A DNA stretch of 64,000 nucleotides from assembly GCA_020636445.1 (NCBI GenBank), contig JACJXV010000010.1, positions 1 through 64,000 on the forward strand, written 5' to 3'. The position numbers and the translations under genes were made by a program. This stretch comes from Lewinellaceae bacterium. Its GTDB lineage: Bacteria > Bacteroidota > Bacteroidia > Chitinophagales > Saprospiraceae. The notes beneath the pieces were generated by a model. It saw nothing but the letters and a program-made list of their open reading frames with translations, was not told the DNA's origin and ran no database searches. Below are positions 1 through 8,027 of this stretch, piece after piece; position 1 is the first letter of the stretch, and every line of letters starts with the position of its first letter.

Positions 1-24
1 TCAGCAGAAGGATTAGGAAAATAA
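1..24 (+). CDS. C-terminal tail of an upstream gene (truncated by window)
   Basis: Frame 1 reads Ser-Ala-Glu-Gly-Leu-Gly-Lys and then TAA at 22-24. A strong plus-strand terminator begins nine bases later, which is what the end of a plus-strand gene would look like. Too little remains to name the protein, and the reading frame is inferred only from the stop and terminator spacing. Confidence 0.35.
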   Translation, partial: SAEGLGK

Positions 25-32
25 CCGGATGA

Positions 33-72
33 AACCCCGATTCCCATTTCCGGAATCGGGGTTCGTTTTTTC
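33..72 (+). terminator. Rho-independent terminator of the upstream gene
   Basis: A 12-bp perfect stem (33-44 with 52-63, reading AACCCCGATTCC and its complement) encloses a 7-base loop. It is followed by CGTTTTTT, a clear U tract on the plus strand. Confidence 0.85.
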
Positions 73-205
73 TGGCATCGGCATACAGCACGGTAATGGG
101 GAACCGTGACCAAAATCGTCGATACAGTGATTTCGGTTTGTTCCGAAACGTTTTTTCATGGCTGGCCCCTGGCAGGGTAATTATCGGTCCGGCGGCAGGG
201 GCGTT

Positions 206-289
206 CCCGTTCCATTCCCGTTTCCGTTCCCGTTCCCGTTCCCGTTCCCGTAGAGGCGTTGCATGCAACGCCTCTACGGGAACGGGAAC
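206..289. repeat. CGTTCC-type short repeat ending in a 52-bp perfect palindrome
   Basis: From about 206 the sequence is a run of imperfect CCCGTT/CGTTCC hexamers. It then enters a perfect palindrome at 238-289 with two 26-base arms, no loop, and GCATGC at the centre. The central 28 bases (GTAGAGGCGTTGCA plus complement) resemble the GTAGAGRCGYRATGCAT-type palindromes dispersed in many bacterial genomes (from memory). It lies between the upstream terminator and the 3' end of ettA. An open frame across it (96-320) is arginine/serine repeat translation and is not called. Confidence 0.8.
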
Positions 290-332
290 AGGTTACCTGA
301 CCGTAATCAAACCGCAATGATATTCCAGGCAA

Positions 333-2012
333 TTATCGGTTGATCACGTTTTTAAACCGGGGCCTCCGGGGGGTAATATCACCCAGACGTTCCTTTTTGG
401 CCTTTTCGTAATCGGAATAATTCCCTTCGAAGAAAACGACCTCCGCATTATCCTCAAAAGAAAGGATATGCGTCGCCAGGCGGTCGATAAACCACCGGTC
501 GTGGGAAATTACCAGTACGCATCCCGCGAAATCCTCGAGGGCATCTTCCAGGGCTCGCAGGGTATTGACATCGATATCGTTCGTAGGTTCGTCGAGGAGC
601 AGTACGTTGCCTCCTTCCCGCAGGGTCATTGCCAGGTGTACGCGGTTGCGCTCACCACCTGACAGGATGCTAACCTTTTTCTGTTGGTCATTGCCGGCAA
701 AGTTGAACTTGCTCAGGTAAGCACGGGCATTGACGGTGGTTTTGCCAACCGTAATCAGGTCATTACCGCCCGATACCACCTCATTGACCGTCTTATCCGG
801 GTTTTGCAACGACTCGTGGCTTTGATCTACATAGGAGAGTTGTACAGTAGGCCCAATGGCAATAGTGCCGGAATCGGGCTGCTCCTTACCCATAATCATA
901 CGGAAAAGGGTACTTTTCCCTACCCCGTTGGGGCCGATGATTCCCACGATGGCATTCTTGGGAATCGAAAGGTTAAGGTTCTCGAACAGCTGGCGGTTGC
1001 CGAAGGCTTTGCTAACCCCCTGGAGGTCGATTACATTATCACCTAGCCGAGGCCCGGGAGGGATAAACAAATCCAGTTTAGCTTCTTTTTCCTTGACCTC
1101 TTCGTCGGCGAGTTTTTCGTAGGCCGATAAACGAGCTTTCCCTTTAGCCTGTCGGGCTTTGGGGGCCATCCGGATCCATTCCAATTCGCGCTCCAGCGTT
1201 TTGCGGCGCTTGCTTTCCGTTTTTTCCTCCTGCTCCATGCGCTTGGCCTTTTGCTCCAACCAGGAAGAGTAGTTACCCTGCCAGGGAATACCCTCACCGC
1301 GGTCGAGTTCCAGAATCCAGCCAGCTACATTGTCGAGGAAGTACCGGTCGTGGGTAACGGCAATAACTGTGCCCGGGAAATTTTGCAGGTAACGTTCCAG
1401 CCAGTCAACCGATTCTGCATCCAGGTGGTTGGTTGGCTCATCCAGTAGCAGGATATCCGGATTGCTCAGCAGCAGGCGGCAGAGCGCTACCCGACGGCGT
1501 TCGCCTCCGGAAAGGACTTTAATAGCCGCATCGCCCTCCGGGCAGCGCAAGGCTTCCATCGCTGTTTCCAGGCGATTGTCAAGCTCCCAGGCATTGCTGT
1601 GATCGAGCTTTTCCATCAGTTCTCCCTGTCGCTCAATGATGGCCATCATCTCGTCATTATCGAGCGGCTCGGCCAGCTTAAGATTGATCTCTTCCCATTC
1701 GCGCAGCATATCGACAATCGGCTGAACACCTTCTTCAACCACCTGGCGGACGGTCTTGGATTCGTCGAGTTGTGGTTCCTGCTCGAGATAACCAATTTTA
1801 TAGGTGCCGTCAAAATGGATGCGGCCCTGGAAGTTCTGATCTACCCCGGCAATCAGCTTAAGCAGGGTTGATTTACCGGAGCCGTTAAGGCCCAGTACCC
1901 CGATTTTAGCCCCGTAAAAAAAGGATAGCCAGATGTTTTTAAGTACCTGTTTGCTGGGAGGGAATATTTTGCTGACCCCCTCCATAGAAAAGATGATCTT
2001 CTCGCCTGCCAT
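333..2012 (-). CDS. ettA: Energy-dependent translational throttle protein EttA (ABC-F ATPase)
   Basis: Soluble ABC-F protein that binds the ribosomal E site and couples ATP/ADP state to the first elongation step. Two ABC cassettes are visible. Walker A GLNGSGKST lies near residue 44 and signature LSGGERRRVAL near 169 with LLLDEPTNHLD. The second Walker A GPNGVGKST lies near 360 and signature LSGGERNRV near 452 with DEPTNDID. There are no membrane segments, and a charged inter-domain linker is present. The length (559 residues) fits EttA (about 555). I chose the ATG at 2012, giving MAGEKIIFSM, as in EttA relatives; an ATG five codons upstream (2027) is possible. A good -7 element lies at 2053-2060. 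The gene stands alone, convergent with the window-left gene. Confidence 0.95.
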   Translation of the reverse strand: MAGEKIIFSMEGVSKIFPPSKQVLKNIWLSFFYGAKIGVLGLNGSGKSTLLKLIAGVDQNFQGRIHFDGTYKIGYLEQEPQLDESKTVRQVVEEGVQPIVDMLREWEEINLKLAEPLDNDEMMAIIERQGELMEKLDHSNAWELDNRLETAMEALRCPEGDAAIKVLSGGERRRVALCRLLLSNPDILLLDEPTNHLDAESVDWLERYLQNFPGTVIAVTHDRYFLDNVAGWILELDRGEGIPWQGNYSSWLEQKAKRMEQEEKTESKRRKTLERELEWIRMAPKARQAKGKARLSAYEKLADEEVKEKEAKLDLFIPPGPRLGDNVIDLQGVSKAFGNRQLFENLNLSIPKNAIVGIIGPNGVGKSTLFRMIMGKEQPDSGTIAIGPTVQLSYVDQSHESLQNPDKTVNEVVSGGNDLITVGKTTVNARAYLSKFNFAGNDQQKKVSILSGGERNRVHLAMTLREGGNVLLLDEPTNDIDVNTLRALEDALEDFAGCVLVISHDRWFIDRLATHILSFEDNAEVVFFEGNYSDYEKAKKERLGDITPRRPRFKNVINR

Positions 2013-2052
2013 ATCGATAAAGTTCAATGAAAATCAATGCAGTATTGCGGCG

Positions 2053-2060
2053 CAAATTTA
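2053..2060 (-). promoter_or_regulatory. Putative -7 element of the ettA promoter
   Basis: The minus strand reads TAAATTTG, a full match to the Bacteroidota -7 consensus TAnnTTTG, 48 bases before the chosen ettA start. No convincing TTG lies 17-23 bases upstream, so this is half a promoter only. Confidence 0.4.
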
Positions 2061-2129
2061 GGGAAAAAGCCCATAACCAGGAAGCTGAATTTTCCAACTG
2101 TTTGGCAATGGTAATGTGGGGGGCTACTC

Positions 2130-2430
2130 AATGGGGAAATCAGAAATTAGAAATTAGAAATTTACCCGCCTCCGGCGGGTCAGACACTTGCCCCGAATGC
2201 ATCGAGGTCAGAAATCAGTCGGCCTACGGCAAGCTACCGCGGGTAAAAAATTGGAAAAACGAAAAACGAGTAACGAAAAACCAGAAATTTACCCGCCTGC
2301 AGTGGGCCAGTCACCAGTAACCAGAAACCAGTTGCCTACTAAAAACCAACTAAACCCAAGCCGTTTTCCTAACCGCGGTCTGAAGACCGGAAAATAGTCC
2401 GCTTGGAATCTGAAGATTCCTGCGAACATG
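2130..2430. repeat. Composite intergenic repeat, copy 1 (REP-like palindromes)
   Basis: The 2013-2477 gap between ettA and the next gene's 3' end holds no gene. It contains a hairpin ACCCGCC-tcc-GGCGGGT (2164-2180), the word GGCCTACGGCAAGCTACCGC (2221-2240) followed by GGGTAAAAAA, runs of CAGAAATTAGAAATTAGAAA, and two near-adjacent palindromes with a GA centre: CGGTCTGAAGACCG (2376-2389) and GGAATCTGAAGATTCC (2405-2420). The same words recur in the same order at 51620-51860, and the palindrome pair recurs in decayed form at 4780-4830. This looks like a non-coding mobile or REP-type element. Confidence 0.7.
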
Positions 2431-2477
2431 GTTTATTTAGTTGAAATTGAAGCTCCAACGGCAATCCTTGCGCTTTT

Positions 2478-2831
2478 TCAGCCCCGGCCCAGCGGTTCTT
2501 TCATCATATCAAAAACACCACTGACAAATTCCGTTTTGAACCACTCGTGAAAGAGGGCTTCGGTGAGCGGAGCAGGCCAGTGGTTTTCAGGAACGGGCGT
2601 CTGCGCTAACTCGTGGGCAAAAAGAGCCAGCGCCTGTTTGCGTAGCCAGTTTTCCTCTTCGAGCGGGCTATCCATGTCCGGTACCAGATAAACCGAAGGT
2701 TCCCATTCGGCCGTATCCATGTCGGTGCTTTCATCGTGGCCATGGGATTGCAGCCAGGCAAAATAAGGCCCTTGTGGGCGCAGTAGCAGGATCGCCCGGT
2801 TGACGACAGGATAAGTTGGAACAGTAGGCAT
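2478..2831 (-). CDS. Conserved small protein of unknown function, coupled to nadE
   Basis: A 117-residue soluble, acidic protein beginning MPTVPTYPVVNRAILLLRP. I do not know its function. It resembles, from memory, a widespread bacterial hypothetical family with an N-terminal AILLLRPQGPYFAWL-like strand, a Y-L-V/L-P segment and a C-terminal FHEWF...VFDM region. The ATG at 2831-2829 lies one base beyond the nadE stop codon (2833-2835), so it is probably translated by reinitiation as the second gene of a nadE operon. An in-frame extension upstream to 2933 overlaps nadE and reads as an out-of-frame shadow, so I rejected that start. Confidence 0.75.
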   Translation of the reverse strand: MPTVPTYPVVNRAILLLRPQGPYFAWLQSHGHDESTDMDTAEWEPSVYLVPDMDSPLEEENWLRKQALALFAHELAQTPVPENHWPAPLTEALFHEWFKTEFVSGVFDMMKEPLGRG

Positions 2832-2832
2832 A

Positions 2833-4470
2833 TTAGTTGAGGTATTTACCCACAATCGGCATCCGACGGCCCATGCCAAAAGCTTTGGGGGAAACGCGGA
2901 GTACCGGAGCGGTTTGGTAACGTTTAAATTCATTGATATTCACCAGGCGCAGAATACGACGAACCAGGGTTTCGTCAAACCCCTGGGCTACAATTTCCCG
3001 CGGCCCCTGATGACGTTCGATGTACTGGTACAGAATAGGATCCAAAATGTCGTACGGAGGCAGCGAATCGGTATCTTTCTGGTTCGGCCGCAACTCAGCA
3101 CTCGGGGGCTTGGTAATGGTCGATTCGGGAATAACCTCCCCGTCACGATTCATGAATTTGGCCAGGGCAAAAACTTCGGTCTTATACACATCGCCAATAA
3201 CCGACAAGCCGCCACACAAATCGCCATACAGGGTGCCATAACCCACGGCCATCTCGCTCTTATTGGTAGTATTTAGCAGAATGTGGCCGAACTTATTGGA
3301 AAAGGCCATGAGCAGCATTCCCCGAATCCGGGCCTGAATATTTTCTTCGGTTACGTTGAACGGTTGACCCCAAAAATGAGGCTTCAACAGGTCAGCATAG
3401 GCCGTAAATACCGTTTCAATGGGGATGATGTCGTACTGAATACCCAGGTTTTGCGCCAGGGCACGGGCATCATTGACGGAGTGGTCCGACGAAAACTGGG
3501 AAGGCATCAGGAGCACCCGCACATTCTCGGGGCCCAGTGCCCGCGCTGCGAGTACCGCGGTTACCGCCGAGTCGATCCCCCCGGATAAGCCGAGAATGGC
3601 CTTTTTTAACCCTAGTTTTCCGAAATAATCCCGTAACCCCTGCAGCAACCCGTCGTGCAGTAAGGGCATTTTTTCTTTGGGTTGTTCCTGCACAATACCA
3701 CCGCGTACGACCTCGGCTAATTCGTAGGTGCGAACACACTCCTCGAAGTAGGGATGTTCGTCAAAAACCTTCCCGTCGGGCGACATGATGATGGAACCAC
3801 CGTCAAAGATTAATTCTGTCTGCGCACCACAGTGATTGACGTAGAACAAAGGTAACCCGTAACGCTCCACATTGGTGCGCAACACATGGATGCGCTCTTC
3901 AGCATGGTCATAGGCAAAAGGAGAGGCTGAAATGTTGATCATCAGCTCCGGCTTTTGCGGCATCAGTTCGTCCATCGGACAAACCGTATAAAGCGGGTTT
4001 TCATTGCCGACATTCCACATGTCTTCGCAAACCGTAATGGCAATTACCTTGCCCTGGTAAGTAACCGTCTGAAATTCGGTCGCCGGCTCAAAGTATCGGT
4101 ATTCGTCAAAAACATCATACGTCGGCAGCAAGGCTTTATGCTGAATCTGCTGCACCTTACCATCGGCCAGAAAATAGGCCGAATTGTAAAGGTCTTTCCC
4201 TTCGATCCGCGGATTGTGCGTAGGCGAACCCACAATAATAGCAATCCCCTGGGCCGCCTTGGCGAGCTCCTGAACACAGTTGTCTGCCTGACGAATGAAG
4301 TCATCGAAATCAAGGAAATCGCGGGGCGGATAGCCACAGGTGGCTAATTCGGCAAAAACGACGATGTCGGCCCGCTGTGCTTTGGCTGTAGTAACAGCTT
4401 GCAGCATCTTCGCCAGGTTCCCATCGAAGTTGCCGATGTGGTAGTTGAGTTGGGCTACGGCAATACGCAT
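2833..4470 (-). CDS. nadE: Glutamine-dependent NAD+ synthetase
   Basis: Last step of NAD biosynthesis: nicotinate adenine dinucleotide + ATP + glutamine to NAD+. The N-terminal half is a nitrilase-fold glutaminase with the triad Glu41 (VVFAELATCGYPPRDF), Lys112 (QHKALLP) and Cys148 (ITVCEDMWN). The C-terminal half is the ammonia-using synthetase, with the PP-loop GLSGGIDSAVTAV and the NKSEMAVGYGTLYGD and ITKPPSAELRP motifs. At 545 residues it is full length for the fused bacterial form. The start (4470) lies about 45 bases downstream of a near-ideal promoter at 4521-4551. The small gene at 2478-2831 follows after one base. Confidence 0.97.
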   Translation of the reverse strand: MRIAVAQLNYHIGNFDGNLAKMLQAVTTAKAQRADIVVFAELATCGYPPRDFLDFDDFIRQADNCVQELAKAAQGIAIIVGSPTHNPRIEGKDLYNSAYFLADGKVQQIQHKALLPTYDVFDEYRYFEPATEFQTVTYQGKVIAITVCEDMWNVGNENPLYTVCPMDELMPQKPELMINISASPFAYDHAEERIHVLRTNVERYGLPLFYVNHCGAQTELIFDGGSIIMSPDGKVFDEHPYFEECVRTYELAEVVRGGIVQEQPKEKMPLLHDGLLQGLRDYFGKLGLKKAILGLSGGIDSAVTAVLAARALGPENVRVLLMPSQFSSDHSVNDARALAQNLGIQYDIIPIETVFTAYADLLKPHFWGQPFNVTEENIQARIRGMLLMAFSNKFGHILLNTTNKSEMAVGYGTLYGDLCGGLSVIGDVYKTEVFALAKFMNRDGEVIPESTITKPPSAELRPNQKDTDSLPPYDILDPILYQYIERHQGPREIVAQGFDETLVRRILRLVNINEFKRYQTAPVLRVSPKAFGMGRRMPIVGKYLN

Positions 4471-4520
4471 GGTATCTAAATGTTTACTCCGAAAACATGG
4501 TGCAAGACCATAATGTTTTG

Positions 4521-4557
4521 CAAAAGTAATTTACTTAGTTTAAATTTCAAACTAAGT
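4521..4557 (-). promoter_or_regulatory. nadE promoter with palindrome over the -33 box
   Basis: The minus strand carries TTTG (4551-4548), a 19-base spacer and TACTTTTG (4528-4521), a full match to the Bacteroidota consensus TTTG-N19-TAnnTTTG. The -33 box sits in an inverted repeat CTTAGTTT-N7-AAACTAAG (4535-4557), which could be an operator. No NAD-biosynthesis regulator is visible nearby. Confidence 0.75.
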
Positions 4558-4680
4558 TTCCTTTTTTCTATAACCGCCACAAGATAGCCCTAACTTATGG
4601 AATTGGTTTAGCCAATTTACCACACCACCTGTGCCGGACATTAGCCTCGCCTGAGCAGGATAAAACGCGCAAAAAATAGA

Positions 4681-4875
4681 CCATGGTAAAACCAAAACCC
4701 AGGTACAGTGGTGGGCCAGTCCTGGCAGAAACAGTGCATTGCCTCAAAAGCGTGGCGTAGATACGCAATAAAGGCCTCCCATTACACTAGTCTGGAGCCC
4801 CGCCAAAAAGGAATGTGGAACCTGATTATGCTGGAAGGGTTACGAATACTAAACTTCAAAAGTTTAGTATTCGTA
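4681..4875. repeat. Decayed REP-like repeat, copy 2, plus a perfect hairpin
   Basis: The 4471-4931 gap has no gene beyond the nadE promoter. 4681-4832 aligns well by eye with 51697-51860. Shared words include TAAAACC-AAACCC, AAAAGCGTG-CGTAG-TACGCAA and GTCTGGAG-CC-GCCAA, ending in TGTGGAA-CTGA. Next comes a 15-bp perfect stem-loop at 4841-4875 (TACGAATACTAAACT, loop TCAAA, complement), 57 bases beyond the RND pump stop. The hairpin has no U tract, so terminator function is uncertain. Confidence 0.65.
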
Positions 4876-4931
4876 GTTGAATCCCCAGGTGCCGTAAATC
4901 CGCAACCAGTCGGATGCTTCCTTCACAGCGA

Positions 4932-7900
4932 CTAAGCCAGGTCCGGCGTATCAGCAACTTTCACTGTCACCTTGGGGGGTAACATCTTGTACAGCAGCGG
5001 CGTCACCACCCGGCTAAGCAGGGTAGAGCTGATCAACCCGCCGATCAGGACCAGTGCCAGGGGGGAGATCAGCGGTGAATTTTCCAGTACCAGAGGGGTC
5101 AATCCGCCGATAGCCGTAACCGTGGTCAGCAAGATAGGCAGGAACCGTGTTTCGGCCCCTTCGCGCACCGCCTGTTCCAGCGGCATCCCTTCCTCGCGCA
5201 ATTGATTCGTATAATCGACCAACAGGATGGAGTTCTTGATTTCGATCCCCACCAGGGCTATCATCCCTACCGTGGCTACGAAGGAAAGCGTTTCACCGGT
5301 AACCCAAAGCATGACCAGAGCCCCAATAATCCCCAGTGGAATAACCGAGAGCACAATCAGCGTACTCTTGAAGGTCCGGAATTCCAATACCAGAATGGCG
5401 AGCAACCCGAATATCGCAATGATGATGATCGTTTCAATACCACCAAAGGATTCCGCCTGCGTTTCCCGTTCACCCCCTGCAACCAGCGAATACCCTTTCG
5501 GAAGAGGAACGGCCTGCAGGCGAGTCAAAATTTCATCTGTCAGGGCATCGGTATTATAGCCGGTGGCCACAAAACTATTGACACTGGCATACCGCTCTTT
5601 ATTGAAGTGCCGCAGGAGTGGCGGCGAGGTAGTTAGTTCCAGTTGCGCCACTTGGCTTAAAGGGATTAGTGCCCCTGAAAGGGAGGAAACGTAAATCCGG
5701 TTGAACACGGCAAAGGCTTCCTCCTCCGTTTTTCCTACCGACACATTGATCGCGTATTCTTCTCCTTCCTCGGTGCGGAAATCACTCACCTCCAGGCCCG
5801 CAATCCCTAACCGGACGGTCCTTGCTATCTCTGCAATCGGCACACCCAGCAGGCCCGCTTTTTCTTTGTTGATGACTACCTGCAGGTCTGTCTTCTGCGT
5901 CCGTAGCGGGTTATTGACATAGATAGTACCTTCCACATCCTTCATCACTGCTTCAACGGCAAATGATAGTTTCCGCAGGGTATCCAGGTTATTGCCCAGA
6001 ATCCGCATTTCGATTGGAGCATCCACCGGAGGGCCCTGCTGAAAGCGGCGAACCTGAATCTTGGCACCTGCGTAGGTGTTAAATACCTCGCGCAGTGAAT
6101 CGGTCAATGCCGTGATTTCGGGCACTTTCATTTCCGGATCCACCAGCACGAAAAGCTGTCCGTAATTGGGCGAATTTTCTTTCTGGAATTCGTTGTAATA
6201 AACCCTGGGGTTACCTTTCCCCACATTGGTATTAATGCCCTGCACCTGCGGGTGGGTGTATAATTCCTGCTCCACATTGCGAATGATATCGTCGGTGCCA
6301 CTCAGGTTCGTTCCCAAGGGTGTTTCAACATCAATCACGAACATGGGCTTCTCCGACATCGGAAACAAGCTGAAGCCAATGCGGGGAATCAGGGTTAAAC
6401 TCGCCCCAAAGATCATCACCACCACCAACAGCGTCAACCAGGGAAAGCGAAAAGCTACTTCCAGCATCCGCCGGTAGGGATCATTCAGGTAGCGCTTAAA
6501 CGCCCGCAGGAAAAAGTTACCCTCTACTTGCTCATGCTGGCTTAACAACAGACTGCTCAGGAAGGGAATAATCGTGATTGCAACGAACAAAGAGGCAATA
6601 ACTGTAAGCATGACTGCTACCGGTAAGCTGCGAATGAAATCACCAGAACCTTCCGGCAAAAAAGCCAGGGGCAAAAAAGCCAGAATGAGCGTGGCGGTAC
6701 AGCCGACGACCGCTACCCCGATTTGTTTGGTAGCGGCTATCGCGGCATCGCGGCGGGAATACCCCATCCGTAGAAAGCGCTCGATATTCTCCACCACCAC
6801 GATGCTATCGTCCACCAGCAGGCCCAGCGAAACGACCATACCTACAATGCTCAACTGGTTGAGCGAATAATCGAATAAATTGAGCAGCGCAAGCCCGATC
6901 GATAAGGACAACGGAATCGAAATCATCACGACCAGTGATGCCCGCCAGCCCAAAGGCAATAAGGTAAGTAACACCAGGAACACCGCAATCATAAAATCGC
7001 GACCCAGGCCACTCAGTCGCCGTTGTACATTATCAGCCTGATCGAATCCGCTGTGCATCGCCATTGTCTCCGGCAGCTCCTCAGCAAATTCTGCCAGAAT
7101 CGGCCTGACCTTGGCATCCGCCTGGACAATATTTTTCAAATCTTTGAGCATGACGACTACCCATACGGCACGCTCCCCATTGTAGCGCCCCAGGTGATTA
7201 TCTTCCGCTTCGCCGTAAGCGACACTGGCAATATCCCGCAAATAAACAACCCGCCCATCCGTACTGCTGCTCACCACAATGCTTTGCAGATCCGCGATAC
7301 TCTCCAGTGAGCTGGTCGTTTCAATATTGTAGCGTTTTTTACTGATGTCGATACTGCCACCGGGGACGTTGACATTATTTGCCTGGATCGCCCCCAGCAC
7401 CTGGTTGAGGCCAATGCGTTGCTGGGCCATTTTTTCCAGGTTAACAACCACATCGATCTGCCGCTCGGGGTAAGCCTGAATTTCAATCCGCTTGAGATCC
7501 GATACTTTTTCCAGTTTCCGCTTAAGGTCTTCAGCCTCTTCTTTGATTTGGTAATAATCCGCCGTCGGAGAGGTGATTGCTATTTGCCGGATAGCTACAT
7601 CGGAGGAGGCGGCACGTTGTACTTCCAACAGAGCTAATTCTGAGGGGAGTTGATTACGCAACTTGTTGACCTCCCGGATCACGTCGTTGTTCTTGTTATC
7701 AACATTAACCCCGTACGTGAATTCCACCCGCATCACCATCAACCCGTCATCGCAGTTGGTAACGATCTTTTTGATGTCATCCAGCTCATAAAGGACATCC
7801 TCAATGGGGTCAGCCACCAGTTCCTCCATATCCGCCGGGCTCGTGCCCGGGTAGATAGCCAGGATGATAAAAATAGGGGCATTGAACGGGGGGTCCTCCC

Positions 7901-8003
7901 CGCGGGGCATCGTAAACAGGGCACTCAATCCCAGCGATAGCACCATCAGGAAAATGATGATGGTAAACTGGTAATTTTTTACAGAAAATTCGGCGATTTT
8001 CAT
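4932..8003 (-). CDS. RND efflux pump, inner-membrane permease (AcrB/MexB family)
   Basis: Proton-driven inner-membrane pump of a tripartite exporter. The 1023-residue length fits the RND family, with a first membrane helix near residues 12-32, periplasmic porter loops, a central membrane block and the last block from about residue 855. The TM4 signature GLLVDDSIVVVENIERFL carries the paired aspartates of the proton relay. The C-terminal block holds VGIEIKNSILLVDY, typical of these pumps. A family member can move drugs, metals or lipids; the substrate cannot be read from sequence. Third gene of an operon with the adaptor (24-base gap) and channel upstream. Confidence 0.95.
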   Translation of the reverse strand: MKIAEFSVKNYQFTIIIFLMVLSLGLSALFTMPRGEDPPFNAPIFIILAIYPGTSPADMEELVADPIEDVLYELDDIKKIVTNCDDGLMVMRVEFTYGVNVDNKNNDVIREVNKLRNQLPSELALLEVQRAASSDVAIRQIAITSPTADYYQIKEEAEDLKRKLEKVSDLKRIEIQAYPERQIDVVVNLEKMAQQRIGLNQVLGAIQANNVNVPGGSIDISKKRYNIETTSSLESIADLQSIVVSSSTDGRVVYLRDIASVAYGEAEDNHLGRYNGERAVWVVVMLKDLKNIVQADAKVRPILAEFAEELPETMAMHSGFDQADNVQRRLSGLGRDFMIAVFLVLLTLLPLGWRASLVVMISIPLSLSIGLALLNLFDYSLNQLSIVGMVVSLGLLVDDSIVVVENIERFLRMGYSRRDAAIAATKQIGVAVVGCTATLILAFLPLAFLPEGSGDFIRSLPVAVMLTVIASLFVAITIIPFLSSLLLSQHEQVEGNFFLRAFKRYLNDPYRRMLEVAFRFPWLTLLVVVMIFGASLTLIPRIGFSLFPMSEKPMFVIDVETPLGTNLSGTDDIIRNVEQELYTHPQVQGINTNVGKGNPRVYYNEFQKENSPNYGQLFVLVDPEMKVPEITALTDSLREVFNTYAGAKIQVRRFQQGPPVDAPIEMRILGNNLDTLRKLSFAVEAVMKDVEGTIYVNNPLRTQKTDLQVVINKEKAGLLGVPIAEIARTVRLGIAGLEVSDFRTEEGEEYAINVSVGKTEEEAFAVFNRIYVSSLSGALIPLSQVAQLELTTSPPLLRHFNKERYASVNSFVATGYNTDALTDEILTRLQAVPLPKGYSLVAGGERETQAESFGGIETIIIIAIFGLLAILVLEFRTFKSTLIVLSVIPLGIIGALVMLWVTGETLSFVATVGMIALVGIEIKNSILLVDYTNQLREEGMPLEQAVREGAETRFLPILLTTVTAIGGLTPLVLENSPLISPLALVLIGGLISSTLLSRVVTPLLYKMLPPKVTVKVADTPDLA

Positions 8004-8027
8004 GGCAGTCGGGTTTAGGGGGCTTTC

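Noticed and set aside
96..320. A 74-residue arginine/serine repeat frame
   Set aside because: Produced by CGTTCC hexamers and the palindrome; the opposite strand is equally open.
4841..4875. Rho-independent terminator of the RND operon
   Set aside because: The stem is AT-rich with no U tract after it on the minus strand, so I record it as a hairpin only.
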